A stretch of DNA of 64,000 nucleotides from Pseudomonadota bacterium (GTDB lineage: Bacteria; Pseudomonadota; Alphaproteobacteria; Acetobacterales; Acetobacteraceae). Location: positions 1 through 64,000 of the forward strand of contig JAKAEC010000003.1 of the NCBI GenBank assembly GCA_021818425.1. The letters are read 5' to 3'. Position numbers and translations under genes: made by a program. Shown here in pieces: positions 1-9,990 of the stretch (positions within the stretch are counted from its first letter, which is position 1; each line of letters opens with the position of its first letter). The notes under the pieces were generated by a model that saw only the letters and a program-made list of their open reading frames with translations, was not told the origin of the DNA and made no database searches.

Positions 1-80
1 ATCGTGCCTTCTCAAACCATGCCCGTGCGGCATCCTCGTCGGGGGAACATCTCGTTGAAGGCGCGCAGCGACAGGTTCAT
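1..80 (-). mobile_element. N-terminal fragment of probable IS1595-family transposase, cut by the window edge
   Basis: Reverse complement reads MNLSLRAFNEMFPDEDAARAWFEKAR, resembling the N-terminus of IS1595-type transposases (usually followed by W-P-x-G-P-x-CPxC). Only 26 codons are visible. Confidence 0.6.
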
Positions 81-173
81 GATTTGTTCTGCATGTTGTG
101 GCCCGCTTAGTCAATTCGAGAGTTCCGTCATAAAATATCTGCCCTTCGTCGGCGCGGGCGGGGCGCAACGTGA

Positions 174-1337
174 TCACAGCTCGATGATCTTGATCCGCTT
201 GCCCTGGGTCGACAGCGCAATCTGTCCGCGGATCAGGCGAAGAGCCGTCTCGCCGAACATCTCGCGCCGCCAGCCTTCCAAAACCGGATTGGGAGCAGTT
301 TCGTCCAGGGCCAGGGCCTCGATCTCGTCGCTACCCGCCACAAGTCGAGGGGCGACATTGTTCTCTTCAGCCGCCGCTGCCAGCAGCACTTTCAAAAGTG
401 AAACTAAGGCCGGGGAAGCTTTCGGTGCATCGCGCTGGCGTTCCGGCCGGGGAAGGTCCGAATCGGGCATCGCCTTGGCCTCGGCGATGGCGGCCAGCAG
501 CGAGGCGCCGGATTTACCACTAGCAAACCCGGCGGAAATGCCACGCGCCTTGCTCAGCGCCTCGGCGTTGTCCGGCGCCAGAGAGGCGATTTCGGGAATC
601 TGCTCGTCCTTCAGCAGCCGCCCGCGCGGAATGTTGATGCGCTGGGCCTCGCGCTCTCGCCAAGCGGCGATGGCTTTTGCCAACCCCAGTTGGCGGCGGT
701 TGTTGGAGCGGATTTTCAAACGTTCCCAAGCGCGCTCTGGATCCACGCGGTACGTTTCGGGCCTGGTAAGCAGAGCCATTTCTTCAGCAACCCATTCCAG
801 CCTCCCTTCCTTCTCCAGCTTGGCCAACAGTTTTTCATAAACAACACGCAGATGCGTCACATCAGCGGCGGCATAGTTGACCTGTGACTTGGAGAGCGGC
901 CGTGCCGACCAGTCCGAGAACCGGTGAGCCTTGTCGATATGCCCGCCAGTAAGCGCTGCCACCAGTGAATCATACCCGACCTGGTCACCAAACCCGGCCA
1001 CCATGGCGGCCACCTGGGTATCAAACAAAGGCGTTGGAACGGCATCGAACAGAAGCAGGAAGATTTCCACGTCCTGACGGCAGGCATGGAACACTTTTAT
1101 CACGTCTGGCTTGGCGAGCAGTTTGCCGAGGGGACTGAGGTCCATACCAGGGGCCATCGAATCCACTACCGCCACGTCGCGGGCGCCCGCGATCTGCACC
1201 AGACAAAGCTCGGGATAATATGTCTTCTCGCGCATGAACTCAGTGTCCACCGTAACGAAGGCATCCTCTTCCAAACGCTCGCAAAGGGCGGTTAAAGCCT
1301 CACTGGTTGCAATGAATTCGATCTCGTTTTCGTTCAT
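174..1337 (-). CDS. rnd: Ribonuclease D
   Basis: VTVDTEFMREKTYYPELCLVQIA, DEDD exonuclease and HRDC-like regions; start taken at MNENEIEF rather than the longer ORF. Confidence 0.92.
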   Translation of the reverse strand: MNENEIEFIATSEALTALCERLEEDAFVTVDTEFMREKTYYPELCLVQIAGARDVAVVDSMAPGMDLSPLGKLLAKPDVIKVFHACRQDVEIFLLLFDAVPTPLFDTQVAAMVAGFGDQVGYDSLVAALTGGHIDKAHRFSDWSARPLSKSQVNYAAADVTHLRVVYEKLLAKLEKEGRLEWVAEEMALLTRPETYRVDPERAWERLKIRSNNRRQLGLAKAIAAWREREAQRINIPRGRLLKDEQIPEIASLAPDNAEALSKARGISAGFASGKSGASLLAAIAEAKAMPDSDLPRPERQRDAPKASPALVSLLKVLLAAAAEENNVAPRLVAGSDEIEALALDETAPNPVLEGWRREMFGETALRLIRGQIALSTQGKRIKIIEL

Positions 1338-1399
1338 GTCTCTTCCCATAGCCCCGAGGCAGCTTGACAGGAAGCAGGGCAAAGGCTCTTTCCCCGCGC

Positions 1400-3196
1400 A
1401 TGGAACAGTTTCACGCCTACCGTACCCATCATTGCGCTGCACTTCGGGCGGCAAACATCGGCCAAATGGCCCGGCTTTCCGGCTGGGTACATGCCAAGCG
1501 TGACCACGGCGGTCTGCTGTTCATCGATCTACGGGATCATTACGGGTTGACGCAGTGCGTGTTCCCTTCGGGTTCGGCCGCCTTCGCGGCGGCTGAAGCG
1601 GTACGCGTCGAGTCGGTTATTACCGTCACGGGCGAGGTTGTGGCCCGGGCCGAGGGCACAACCAACGCCAAGTTGCCAACCGGCGATGTAGAACTGCGGG
1701 TGGCCAAGATGGTACTGGAAGGCCCCGCCGAAGTACTTCCGATGCAGGTGGCGGGCAACGAGAACTACCCCGACGAGCTGCGGTTGAAATACCGCTTCCT
1801 GGATTTGCGGCGCGAGCAGGTGCACAAGAACATCATGCTGCGCGCCGGGGTTGTCTCCAGCTTCCGCCGCCGCATGATCGAGGCCGGATTCACCGAGTTC
1901 CAGACGCCGATCCTCACTGCCTCGTCGCCAGAGGGCGCGCGCGACTTCCTGGTGCCCGCCCGCAACCATCCCGGCAAATTCTACGCCCTGCCCCAGGCCC
2001 CACAACAATTCAAGCAATTGCTCATGGTGGCAGGATTCGACCGCTACTTCCAGATAGCCCCCTGCTTCCGCGATGAAGCCTCCCGCGCCGACCGCAGCCC
2101 GGGCGAGTTCTATCAGCTCGATTTCGAGATGAGCTTCGTCACTCAGGAGGACGTGTTCAACACAATCGAACCGATCCTACACGGCGTGTTCGACGAATTC
2201 GCCAATGGTCGGGAGGTGGGAAAGCCGCCTTTTGTCCGTATCCCCTATGATGAAGCCCTACTTAAATACGGCTCGGACAAGCCGGATTTACGCAACCCGA
2301 TCATTATCAGGGACGTGACGGAAGCCTTCCGCGGGTCCTCCTTTGGGCTGTTCGCCAAGATCGTCGAGGGTGGTGGCATCGTGCGCGCCATTCCCGCACC
2401 AGGTGCGGGCGGCAACCCGCGCTCGTTCTTTGACAAGCTAAATGAATGGGCACGCGCCGAGGGCGCTGGGGGCTTGGGTTACATCACTTTCAACGAAGCT
2501 GGCCCGCAGGGACCGATCGCTAGGAACCTCGCAGCCGACCGCGCCGAGCAGATCCGCGAGATCTGCGGATTAGGTGCTGGCGATGCGGTGTTCTTCGCCG
2601 CTGGCTCGCCGGATGCCGCAGCGAAGTTTGCCGGCACAGTGCGCACACGAGTTGGAAACGAGCTTGGGTTGGTCAAGGAAGGCGAGTTCAAGTTCTGCTG
2701 GATCGTCGATTTCCCAATGTTCGAGTATGATGAGGAGCTGAAGCAGGTAGTGTTTTCCCACAACCCGTTCTCCATGCCCCAGGGTGGGATGGACGCGCTG
2801 CAGAACCAGGACCCGCTGACCATCAAAGCCTTCCAGTACGATATCGTGTGCAATGGCATCGAGTTGTCATCTGGTGCCATCCGCAACCATCGACCAGACA
2901 TTATGCTTAAAGCGTTCGAAATTGCCGGGTATGGCGCGGATGAGGTGGAGGCTCGCTTTGGCGGAATGCTGAACGCCTTCCGCTACGGTGCGCCGCCGCA
3001 TGGCGGCTCCGCGCCAGGCATCGACCGAATCGTAATGCTGCTAGCCGATGAACCAAGTATCCGTGAGGTGATAGCATTTCCACTCAACCAACAGGGCGAG
3101 GATTTGATGATGGGCGCGCCCGCCCCGGTGCCGGCAAACCGGCTGAAGGAGCTCTCCATCGCACTAGCGCTGCCGCCGAAAGTGGCAAAAAGTTGA
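1400..3196 (+). CDS. aspS: Aspartate--tRNA ligase
   Basis: Class II aaRS motifs ([40 protein letters not shown]); full length; start at [12 protein letters not shown]. Confidence 0.96.
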   Translation: MEQFHAYRTHHCAALRAANIGQMARLSGWVHAKRDHGGLLFIDLRDHYGLTQCVFPSGSAAFAAAEAVRVESVITVTGEVVARAEGTTNAKLPTGDVELRVAKMVLEGPAEVLPMQVAGNENYPDELRLKYRFLDLRREQVHKNIMLRAGVVSSFRRRMIEAGFTEFQTPILTASSPEGARDFLVPARNHPGKFYALPQAPQQFKQLLMVAGFDRYFQIAPCFRDEASRADRSPGEFYQLDFEMSFVTQEDVFNTIEPILHGVFDEFANGREVGKPPFVRIPYDEALLKYGSDKPDLRNPIIIRDVTEAFRGSSFGLFAKIVEGGGIVRAIPAPGAGGNPRSFFDKLNEWARAEGAGGLGYITFNEAGPQGPIARNLAADRAEQIREICGLGAGDAVFFAAGSPDAAAKFAGTVRTRVGNELGLVKEGEFKFCWIVDFPMFEYDEELKQVVFSHNPFSMPQGGMDALQNQDPLTIKAFQYDIVCNGIELSSGAIRNHRPDIMLKAFEIAGYGADEVEARFGGMLNAFRYGAPPHGGSAPGIDRIVMLLADEPSIREVIAFPLNQQGEDLMMGAPAPVPANRLKELSIALALPPKVAKS

Positions 3197-3227
3197 TCTG
3201 GCCGCTTTCTGTTTTTGCGTGACAAAC

Positions 3228-3262
3228 ATGCCGCCTTCCTTCACGAAGGCGGCATTACTTTT
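3228..3262 (+). terminator. Rho-independent-like terminator after aspS
   Basis: Perfect 10-bp stem ATGCCGCCTT / AAGGCGGCAT followed by a T-rich tract. Confidence 0.75.
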
Positions 3263-3303
3263 ATGCCGGCACGCCCGCACATGCACACATAGCGTAACCG
3301 AAG

Positions 3304-3332
3304 CTTCACATTAATGTCATCTTAATGTCACA
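3304..3332 (+). promoter_or_regulatory. Pho-box-like array upstream of pstB
   Basis: CTTCACA-TTAA-TGTCATC-TTAA-TGTCACA: three 7-bp units at 11-bp period with AT spacers, as in PhoB boxes (CTGTCAT repeats). Confidence 0.65.
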
Positions 3333-3342
3333 GAACACGCCT

Positions 3343-4179
3343 ATGGAGACGCATATGGAAGTCGCGAGTCACAATATGCCCCCGGAAGCCGTCGTGCCCG
3401 CCGCCTTGCAAATAGCCCCTTTGGCCGAACCCCGTGTTTCTGTCCGGAATCTGAACTTCTACTACGGCGAAACACACGCGCTGAAGAATATCTCGATCAA
3501 CTTTCCAGACCGCCAGACCACGGCGATGATCGGCCCTTCGGGCTGTGGCAAATCAACGCTGCTGCGGGTTATGAACCGCATGTATGACCTCTACCCAGGC
3601 CAACGCGCCGAGGGCGAGGTGATGATGGGTGCGGATAATTTGATTGCCCCAAACCTAGATTTGAACAAGCTGCGCCGACGCGTGGGCATGGTGTTCCAGA
3701 AACCCACCCCATTCCCCAAATCCATTTATGAAAACGTTATGTTCGGCGTACGCCTGCACGAAAAGCTCTCAAAGGCCGAGGCGCATGAACGCGTGGAATG
3801 GGCGCTGACCCGCGCGGCATTGTGGGGCGAGGTGAAGGACCGGCTACATGCTTCCGCCCTTGGGCTTTCCGGCGGACAGCAGCAGCGGCTTTGCATCGCG
3901 CGCTCCATCGCCGTACGACCGGATGTCTTGCTACTAGATGAGCCAACCTCAGCGCTCGATCCGATCAGCACATTGAAAATCGAGGAGCTGGTCGACGAGT
4001 TAAAGCAAGATTTCTGCATCGTTATCGTGACCCACAATATGCAACAGGCCGGGCGCTGCGCCGACCAGGTGGCATTTTTCTACCTGGGCGAGCTGGTGGA
4101 GGCTGGGCCCTCCAGCCAGATTTTTACCGCCCCACGTGAACGCAAAACCCAGGAATATATCACCGGCCGGTTCGGCTAA
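3343..4179 (+). CDS. pstB: Phosphate ABC transporter ATP-binding protein PstB
   Basis: Walker [10 protein letters not shown], signature [16 protein letters not shown], Walker [16 protein letters not shown] track starts at 3325; ATG at 3343 or 3355 is more plausible. Confidence 0.94.
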   Translation: METHMEVASHNMPPEAVVPAALQIAPLAEPRVSVRNLNFYYGETHALKNISINFPDRQTTAMIGPSGCGKSTLLRVMNRMYDLYPGQRAEGEVMMGADNLIAPNLDLNKLRRRVGMVFQKPTPFPKSIYENVMFGVRLHEKLSKAEAHERVEWALTRAALWGEVKDRLHASALGLSGGQQQRLCIARSIAVRPDVLLLDEPTSALDPISTLKIEELVDELKQDFCIVIVTHNMQQAGRCADQVAFFYLGELVEAGPSSQIFTAPRERKTQEYITGRFG

Positions 4180-4195
4180 CGAAAGACCAACAGCC

Positions 4196-4915
4196 ATGCC
4201 AGACGAACCGAAACATATCGTTACTAGCTTTGAGGCGGATCTTAAGAAGCTTCGGGACATGATCGCCAATATGGGCGGGCTAGTGGAGCGCGCGGTGGCT
4301 GATGCCGCCCAAGCGCTGCTTACCCACGACCCGGACATCGCCACCCGCGTCATCGAGGGCGACGCCCGGATCAATGCCGAGCAGCATAATGTCGAGCAGT
4401 TCACCGTGCGACTGCTGGCGCTGCGCCAGCCTGTGGCGGATGATCTGCGTCAAGCGATCCAGGCGCTAAAGGTTGTGACCGACCTCGAGCGGATCGGCGA
4501 TTATGCCTCGAACATTGCTAAGCGCAGCATTGTTATCAACCAGGTAGCGAGCAATTTCCCGCTAGCAGGGCTGGGACAAATGGCCATGCTCGTGCAACAG
4601 AATTTGAAGGCCAGCATCGACATTGTGGGCGAGGCCGACCCGCAGAAGGCAATCATGGTCTGGCGGGCCGACCAGATGGTAGACGATCTCTACAACACAA
4701 TTTTTCGTGAGCTAATTACCTACATGATGGAGGATGCGCGCAACATCTCGGCCTGCACGCATCTAATGTTCATCGCCAAGAACCTAGAACGCATCGGTGA
4801 CCACACTACCAACATCGCCGAACTAACTTATTATGCCGTTACCGGGCAGAATCTCCCAGATTACCGCCCCAAGGGCGACATCACTTCAACCTACATGGCG
4901 GCCTCGTCCGATTGA
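4196..4915 (+). CDS. phoU: Phosphate signalling protein PhoU
   Basis: Duplicated PhoU helical motifs (DLERIGDYASNIAKRS, NLERIGDHTTNIAE). Confidence 0.93.
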   Translation: MPDEPKHIVTSFEADLKKLRDMIANMGGLVERAVADAAQALLTHDPDIATRVIEGDARINAEQHNVEQFTVRLLALRQPVADDLRQAIQALKVVTDLERIGDYASNIAKRSIVINQVASNFPLAGLGQMAMLVQQNLKASIDIVGEADPQKAIMVWRADQMVDDLYNTIFRELITYMMEDARNISACTHLMFIAKNLERIGDHTTNIAELTYYAVTGQNLPDYRPKGDITSTYMAASSD

Positions 4916-4917
4916 GC

Positions 4918-5625
4918 ATGTCCGAAGCGAATAAACCATATGTACTCATCGTCGAAGATGAAGCGCCACTGGTCACGCTGCTGCGCTATAATCTTGAAAA
5001 GCAGGGTTTCCGGGTGGAAGATGCGGGCGATGGCGGCGAGGCACTGACCCGTATCACCGAAGCACCGCCGGATCTGTTATTGCTCGACTGGATGCTGCCG
5101 ACCATGTCCGGCATCGAACTTTGCCGTCAGCTTCGCCGTCGCCCAGCCACCCGCACCTTGCCCATCATCATGCTCACCGCTAGGGCCGAGGAACAGGATG
5201 CCGTGCGCGGGCTGGATACCGGGGCGGATGACTACATCACCAAGCCCTTCTCGACCGAGGCACTAATCGCACGTATTCGCGCTCTCCTGCGCCGCGCCGG
5301 CTCGGTGCCGCAAAAAAACAAGCTCGCCTTTCATGATATCTCACTAGATCCAGCCTCCCACCGGGTGCTGCGCAACGGCCGCACACTCCATCTGGGGCCG
5401 ACAGAATTTCGGCTTCTGGAATTTTTCCTACGTCATCCCAAACGCGTGTTCTCGCGGGAGGATGTGCTGAACGCTGTTTGGGGCCGGGACATTCATGTGG
5501 AGCCGCGCACAGTGGATGTGCATATCCGCCGACTACGCAAGGCCATCAACGGTCCTGGTGAAATTGATGTTGTCCGTACGGTTCGCGCAGCGGGTTACGC
5601 ACTTGACCTGGAAGAGGTGATATAG
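4918..5625 (+). CDS. phoB: Phosphate regulon response regulator PhoB
   Basis: OmpR-type receiver (LLLDWMLPTMSG, KPFS) plus winged helix (GPTEFRLLEFFLRHPKRVFSREDVL); follows phoU. Confidence 0.92.
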   Translation: MSEANKPYVLIVEDEAPLVTLLRYNLEKQGFRVEDAGDGGEALTRITEAPPDLLLLDWMLPTMSGIELCRQLRRRPATRTLPIIMLTARAEEQDAVRGLDTGADDYITKPFSTEALIARIRALLRRAGSVPQKNKLAFHDISLDPASHRVLRNGRTLHLGPTEFRLLEFFLRHPKRVFSREDVLNAVWGRDIHVEPRTVDVHIRRLRKAINGPGEIDVVRTVRAAGYALDLEEVI

Positions 5626-5639
5626 AGGAAGAGGGCATC

Positions 5640-5664
5640 GTTTGCCCTGCTTCGCTGGGCAAAC
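5640..5664. terminator. Stem-loop between convergent phoB and truncated response regulator
   Basis: GTTTGCCC-TGCTTCGCT-GGGCAAAC inverted repeat just after the phoB stop; no clear U-tract. Confidence 0.45.
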
Positions 5665-5722
5665 AGGTGGCAGAATAAAATTGGCGCGTTCCGCTGAAAT
5701 CTGGATATGCCGGTGCCTTGAC

Positions 5723-6103
5723 TCAAATCGGTTTGTTGATGCTTCCGCGCCGGGCCAACCCCTCCACACGTGCGAGCAACTCTGAAAATGCGAAAGGCTT
5801 CGCGAGGTAGTCGTCTCCTCCCGCCTGCAAACCCGCAACCTTGGCAGCGGCCTCGCCCAACCCAGAGAGAATCAGCACCGGCGCATCCACACCGCTAGCA
5901 CGTAACCCGGGGAGTAGATTGAGGCCATCCTCGTTCTCCGGCAACACCCGATCCAAAATGATAACGTCGAACTGCTCCGCGACTGCGCGCTCTCGACCGG
6001 CGGCAGCGCTGTTAGCATAGATTGCGTTATGGCCCGCTTCGCGCAGCCCCTTGATGATGAAGCCGGCGACATTTTTATCGTCCTCAATCAGCAGAACTCT
6101 CAC
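5723..6103 (-). pseudogene. Truncated OmpR-family response regulator, receiver domain only
   Basis: MRVLLIEDDKNVAGF...DVIILDRVLPENEDG...GGDDYLAKPFAFSELLARVEGLARRGSINKPI*; ends where the linker and winged helix normally begin. Confidence 0.7.
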
Positions 6104-6268
6104 TCAGCCCCCCGTAATTATGCTGTGTCTTATGTCGGGCGCGACAGATAGCATGCCAGCGAACTTTACCTTAACCGGCAATATTTATTGATAGAACGCT
6201 ACTTCCACGCCCGAAAATGCATAAATATGGATACAGTGGTAGCTTAACATAGACAGGAAGGCCGGGGG

Positions 6269-7243
6269 TTGCGAAGCATTTTCATCGTTGGGTCATCTTT
6301 TTGCGGCTCGACGATCATCGGAAACACATTGAATAGCCACTCTCAGGTTTTTCATGCCGGAGAGGTGGATCGATTGTCTTTGTTCAGACGCTATCATGGC
6401 GCGGACGAGACGTATCTACTGAATAGCTGCGGACTATGCGGGCTGGACGACAAGGCGCATTGCCCTGTCTGGGACGATTTGCCTCCTCCCCCGGCAACAC
6501 CACAGGAAGCCGTTTCGCTCTACCGCACGCTAATGGCGCGCGGCGGCAAGGAGGTAGCTCTGGATGGTTCCAAAAATGTAGACTGGCTGGCATATCTGCA
6601 CGATCACGGATTGCGGAACGCGGGCGCAATCCTTTTGTCGCGAAATCCGCTGGCATTTGCCAAAAGCCACCGTGACGCCACGGGTGCGCCGGTCTGGCAG
6701 GGCGTGGAGATCTGGCGCAACATCTATAACCATACGCTACGCAGCTTGATCACGCGACAGATTCCCTTCATCTCGATGCGCCATGCGGACCTAACGAGTA
6801 ATCCCCAAGGATTTTACGCCCGGCTTCTGGAGTTCATGGGGCTCGACGGCATGGTGGACGTGGAACAGTATTTCCAATTTCCAGTGCATGCTTTGGGCGG
6901 CAACGTGGGCGCGTTCGTGCGCTACCGCGACTTCAATACCCAACGGTACGAAGCGCGGGAGGCGCAGAACAAACGCCCGCTCGGCGTCATGGAGATCGAG
7001 GAAAAGCAAGCCAGACAGAAGCGCGGCGGCACTTGGCGAGACACCGCCTGGATGCAGTCGATTCCCGACGCCGAGGCTGGCGCGGCACTGAATCTTCCAG
7101 GCGTTGCAGACACTATGTCGCTGCTTGGCTACTCGGCCTACGAGCTATTCATGGCCAAGCAGAAATGGCGGCTCACTCAGTCACCCCGCACGCTGCTGCG
7201 CGACGGGGTGAAGCTCCTGCGGAGCAACCGGACTGGCTGTTAG
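6269..7243 (+). CDS. Sulfotransferase family protein
   Basis: N-terminal P-loop-like IFIVGSSFCGSTIIGNTLNSH (PAPS-binding motif); TTG start. Confidence 0.75.
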   Translation: MRSIFIVGSSFCGSTIIGNTLNSHSQVFHAGEVDRLSLFRRYHGADETYLLNSCGLCGLDDKAHCPVWDDLPPPPATPQEAVSLYRTLMARGGKEVALDGSKNVDWLAYLHDHGLRNAGAILLSRNPLAFAKSHRDATGAPVWQGVEIWRNIYNHTLRSLITRQIPFISMRHADLTSNPQGFYARLLEFMGLDGMVDVEQYFQFPVHALGGNVGAFVRYRDFNTQRYEAREAQNKRPLGVMEIEEKQARQKRGGTWRDTAWMQSIPDAEAGAALNLPGVADTMSLLGYSAYELFMAKQKWRLTQSPRTLLRDGVKLLRSNRTGC

Positions 7244-8343
7244 CGGAACCGCATCGGGTCAATATCGCGGATGATGCTTGCCCCCTCCCCCGGATCCTCG
7301 TGCTTCACCAAGGCAGCAATTAGGGCGGAAGCGGCGGGTGCCGTCTGGATGCCATAGCCACCCTGGCCCACCGCCCAAAAAAACCCTTCTACTGCATTGT
7401 CGTACCCAAACGCCAAGGATCTGTCCGGCGAGAATGTGCGCAAGCCTGCCCAGCTGTGCTCGACGCGCTTCACCTCGATCTTCAACGCCCGTTGCATGCG
7501 GTCGATACCTATGGCGATGTCCAACTCATCCGGCTGGACGTCGTGCGGTACATCCGGTGTCTCGTCGCAAGGGGTGACCATCAGCCGCGTACGAGCCTCG
7601 GCCCGTATATACCAGTCGTGCGCGGCAGATTGCACAAGAGGCCAATGTTCCACCTCATAGGGCGCCGGGTCGATGATGGCGGCGGTACGACGGCAGGGCA
7701 CCAAGCCAATGGGCGCTAAGCCCGCTATCTTCGCTACCTCGTCGCCCCAGGCGCCGGCAGCATTCACCACGATGGGCGCGGTAATAGTAAGCCCACCGGA
7801 GGTCTCCACCGCCCACGCGCGATTCTTGCGCTCTATGCGTCCGGCGCGATTGCGCAACATTACCTGCCCGCCGCCCTGGCGCAGCTTGCGTAGAAAATAT
7901 TGGTGCAGCCCCGCTACATCCATGTCGAACCCGTCCGCTTCCAACCCGGCGCGTGTGGCATAGCCGTCAATGATGGCAGGGCAAAGCATCTTGGCCCTAG
8001 CGAGAGAGATCTCCTCAATACCAAGATTCTGCGCGATGAGCTCATCAAGCTGCCGCCCCTGGTCGGCAGGAGCGAGGTAGAGAATCGCCCGATCCACCGC
8101 CAAATGGTCCGTGCCAATATCATCCGGTGGGTTTTTATAGAATTCACGGGAGAGGCCGGTGAGCACGCGCACATCCGGCGGACCATAATTGCGGATCCAG
8201 ATAGCGGCAGAACGGCCAGTGGTGTGGAACCCCGCCTGCTCCTCGGCCTCCAACAGGGCCACACGGTGTGTGGGGATAAGACGGGCGGAGATTGAGGCGC
8301 CGACCATCCCAGCACCGATCACAATCACATCGAACTGGCTCAT
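7240..8343 (-). CDS. FAD-dependent oxidoreductase (DAO family)
   Basis: MSQFDVIVIGAGMVGASISARL Rossmann motif and C-terminal AVGQGGYGIQTAPA. Confidence 0.87.
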   Translation of the reverse strand: MSQFDVIVIGAGMVGASISARLIPTHRVALLEAEEQAGFHTTGRSAAIWIRNYGPPDVRVLTGLSREFYKNPPDDIGTDHLAVDRAILYLAPADQGRQLDELIAQNLGIEEISLARAKMLCPAIIDGYATRAGLEADGFDMDVAGLHQYFLRKLRQGGGQVMLRNRAGRIERKNRAWAVETSGGLTITAPIVVNAAGAWGDEVAKIAGLAPIGLVPCRRTAAIIDPAPYEVEHWPLVQSAAHDWYIRAEARTRLMVTPCDETPDVPHDVQPDELDIAIGIDRMQRALKIEVKRVEHSWAGLRTFSPDRSLAFGYDNAVEGFFWAVGQGGYGIQTAPAASALIAALVKHEDPGEGASIIRDIDPMRFR

Positions 8344-9128
8344 CAGACGAAAAAATCCCGCAAACCGCCAACCACCTGATCCGGCTTCTCGGCATGCAGC
8401 CAATGCGACGTACCCGCCACATGCTTAATTCGCGCATTCGGGAAGCGTTTTAGAATGGCCGGCACGGCGGCGGACGTAACATAGTTAGATCTTTCCCCAC
8501 AAAGGAACAGCGCTGGCCCCTGATAGGGCTCTGCCCCCGGTGGATCATCCCAGCGGAATAGATTGGTGATGTTAGCATCGATTTGATCGAGCCCCAGGCG
8601 CCAGTACGGCGCTTCGCCTAGCACCAGATTATTCAGTAGAAAGGCACGAACCGGCGCCTCCTTCACGGTTGCGGCCATCACTTTGTCGGCCTCGCCACGA
8701 GTGAGCGAAGCCGAAAGCGGCACAGCGCGCATGGCCGCGATCAGGTCCGAATGGTCGTGCTGGTACGTCACCGGGGCAATATCCATCACCGCAAGCCGTT
8801 CAACTAGGCTAGGCTCGGTGAGCGCTAGGGTCATCGCTGTCTTGCCACCCATGGAATGGCCGCAGAATCTGGCTCGAAAAATGCTCAAATGCGCCAGTGT
8901 TTCCGCGACGTCCCGCGCCATGATGGCATAGTCCATGAGTTCGCCACGGGGACTTTGTCCGTGGTTACGCAGGTCCAACGCAAGCACACGAAAGTGCGAG
9001 GATAAGCCACGTGAGAGAACACCAAGATTGCGAGCGGCACCGAAGAGCCCATGCAGTAGTACCAGCGGAGGGCCTTCCCCTGCATCCAAAACATTCAAGA
9101 TCATGGCAGTATTGTCGGGCCATTGCAT
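8343..9128 (-). CDS. Alpha/beta-fold hydrolase (YbfF-like esterase)
   Basis: PPLVLLHGLFGAARNLGVLSRGL, LDLRNHGQSPRG, CGHSMGGKTAM; start uncertain (9128 or 9104). Confidence 0.85.
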   Translation of the reverse strand: MQWPDNTAMILNVLDAGEGPPLVLLHGLFGAARNLGVLSRGLSSHFRVLALDLRNHGQSPRGELMDYAIMARDVAETLAHLSIFRARFCGHSMGGKTAMTLALTEPSLVERLAVMDIAPVTYQHDHSDLIAAMRAVPLSASLTRGEADKVMAATVKEAPVRAFLLNNLVLGEAPYWRLGLDQIDANITNLFRWDDPPGAEPYQGPALFLCGERSNYVTSAAVPAILKRFPNARIKHVAGTSHWLHAEKPDQVVGGLRDFFV

Positions 9129-9990
9129 GAAAATCTCAAGCAGGCTGACACAGAACAGTTCTTTTAGAGCACCAAGCTGCACGCCCTGGCTTTAATTTTG
9201 GCGTTGTTAACGGCCCGTATGATAATAGCAAAGTCATAGGCAAAACTAGCTGTTTGGGTGCTGGCAATTGCGACAACATCTGATGAACGGCTAAGCTTCA
9301 CCATAGGCACCTCGAAGCCACTGCCAGGTTTCCGAAAGCCTTTGGGTTTACGGTGTTGGCCGCGAAGATTCGGAAAGACGCCGTTTCTGGGAGACTTCGC
9401 GTTTACTGGCATCTATGCTGCGGCGCTGGACCTGGTGAGTACGACCCGCAAAACCATGACCAACCCAGCAAGGGCCAATTTTTGATCGTCCTGCTTAGCG
9501 GGAGGCATGCTGGCCGCCGACGTTAGCTTGCACGGCTAGTGTTGCTCGTATTTGGCTTTCTAAACGCCGTAAATTTGCCAAGCTTGGCAAGCCAACGACG
9601 TCTGCCACCGGCTGAACGTCTTGTCTCATTTTGGCTATCTAACACGTCAACCTGACAGGGCACATGGGAGTCCTCAAAATCGTCATCCCACTAAGCAGCC
9701 ATGTCACCCAACTTCTTGCCACCAATGCGGTTCATGATGAATATCTGAGCGACGGCGCCGGAGGCGGCTTTCTGGCGTTAGGATTGCTGATTACGCTGGC
9801 GGCCTTGTGGGCTTTGCATGGTTCTCGTCCTCTGCGACCCACACAAACACTACCTCATACGGATTGTTTTTGTTGCATTTTCTTTGCCGTTCGTCGCAGA
9901 TAATACCCCCGTCGTCGCCACTGGGTCAGCATCCTCTCCTTTGGCAAGAGCCATCTTCGCAAGTGCCCAAAACAGGTCTAGAGCGGCGAC

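Noticed and set aside
4-840. 278-aa plus-strand ORF opposite rnd
   Set aside because: Antisense shadow of a well-supported RNase D gene; no recognisable domain.
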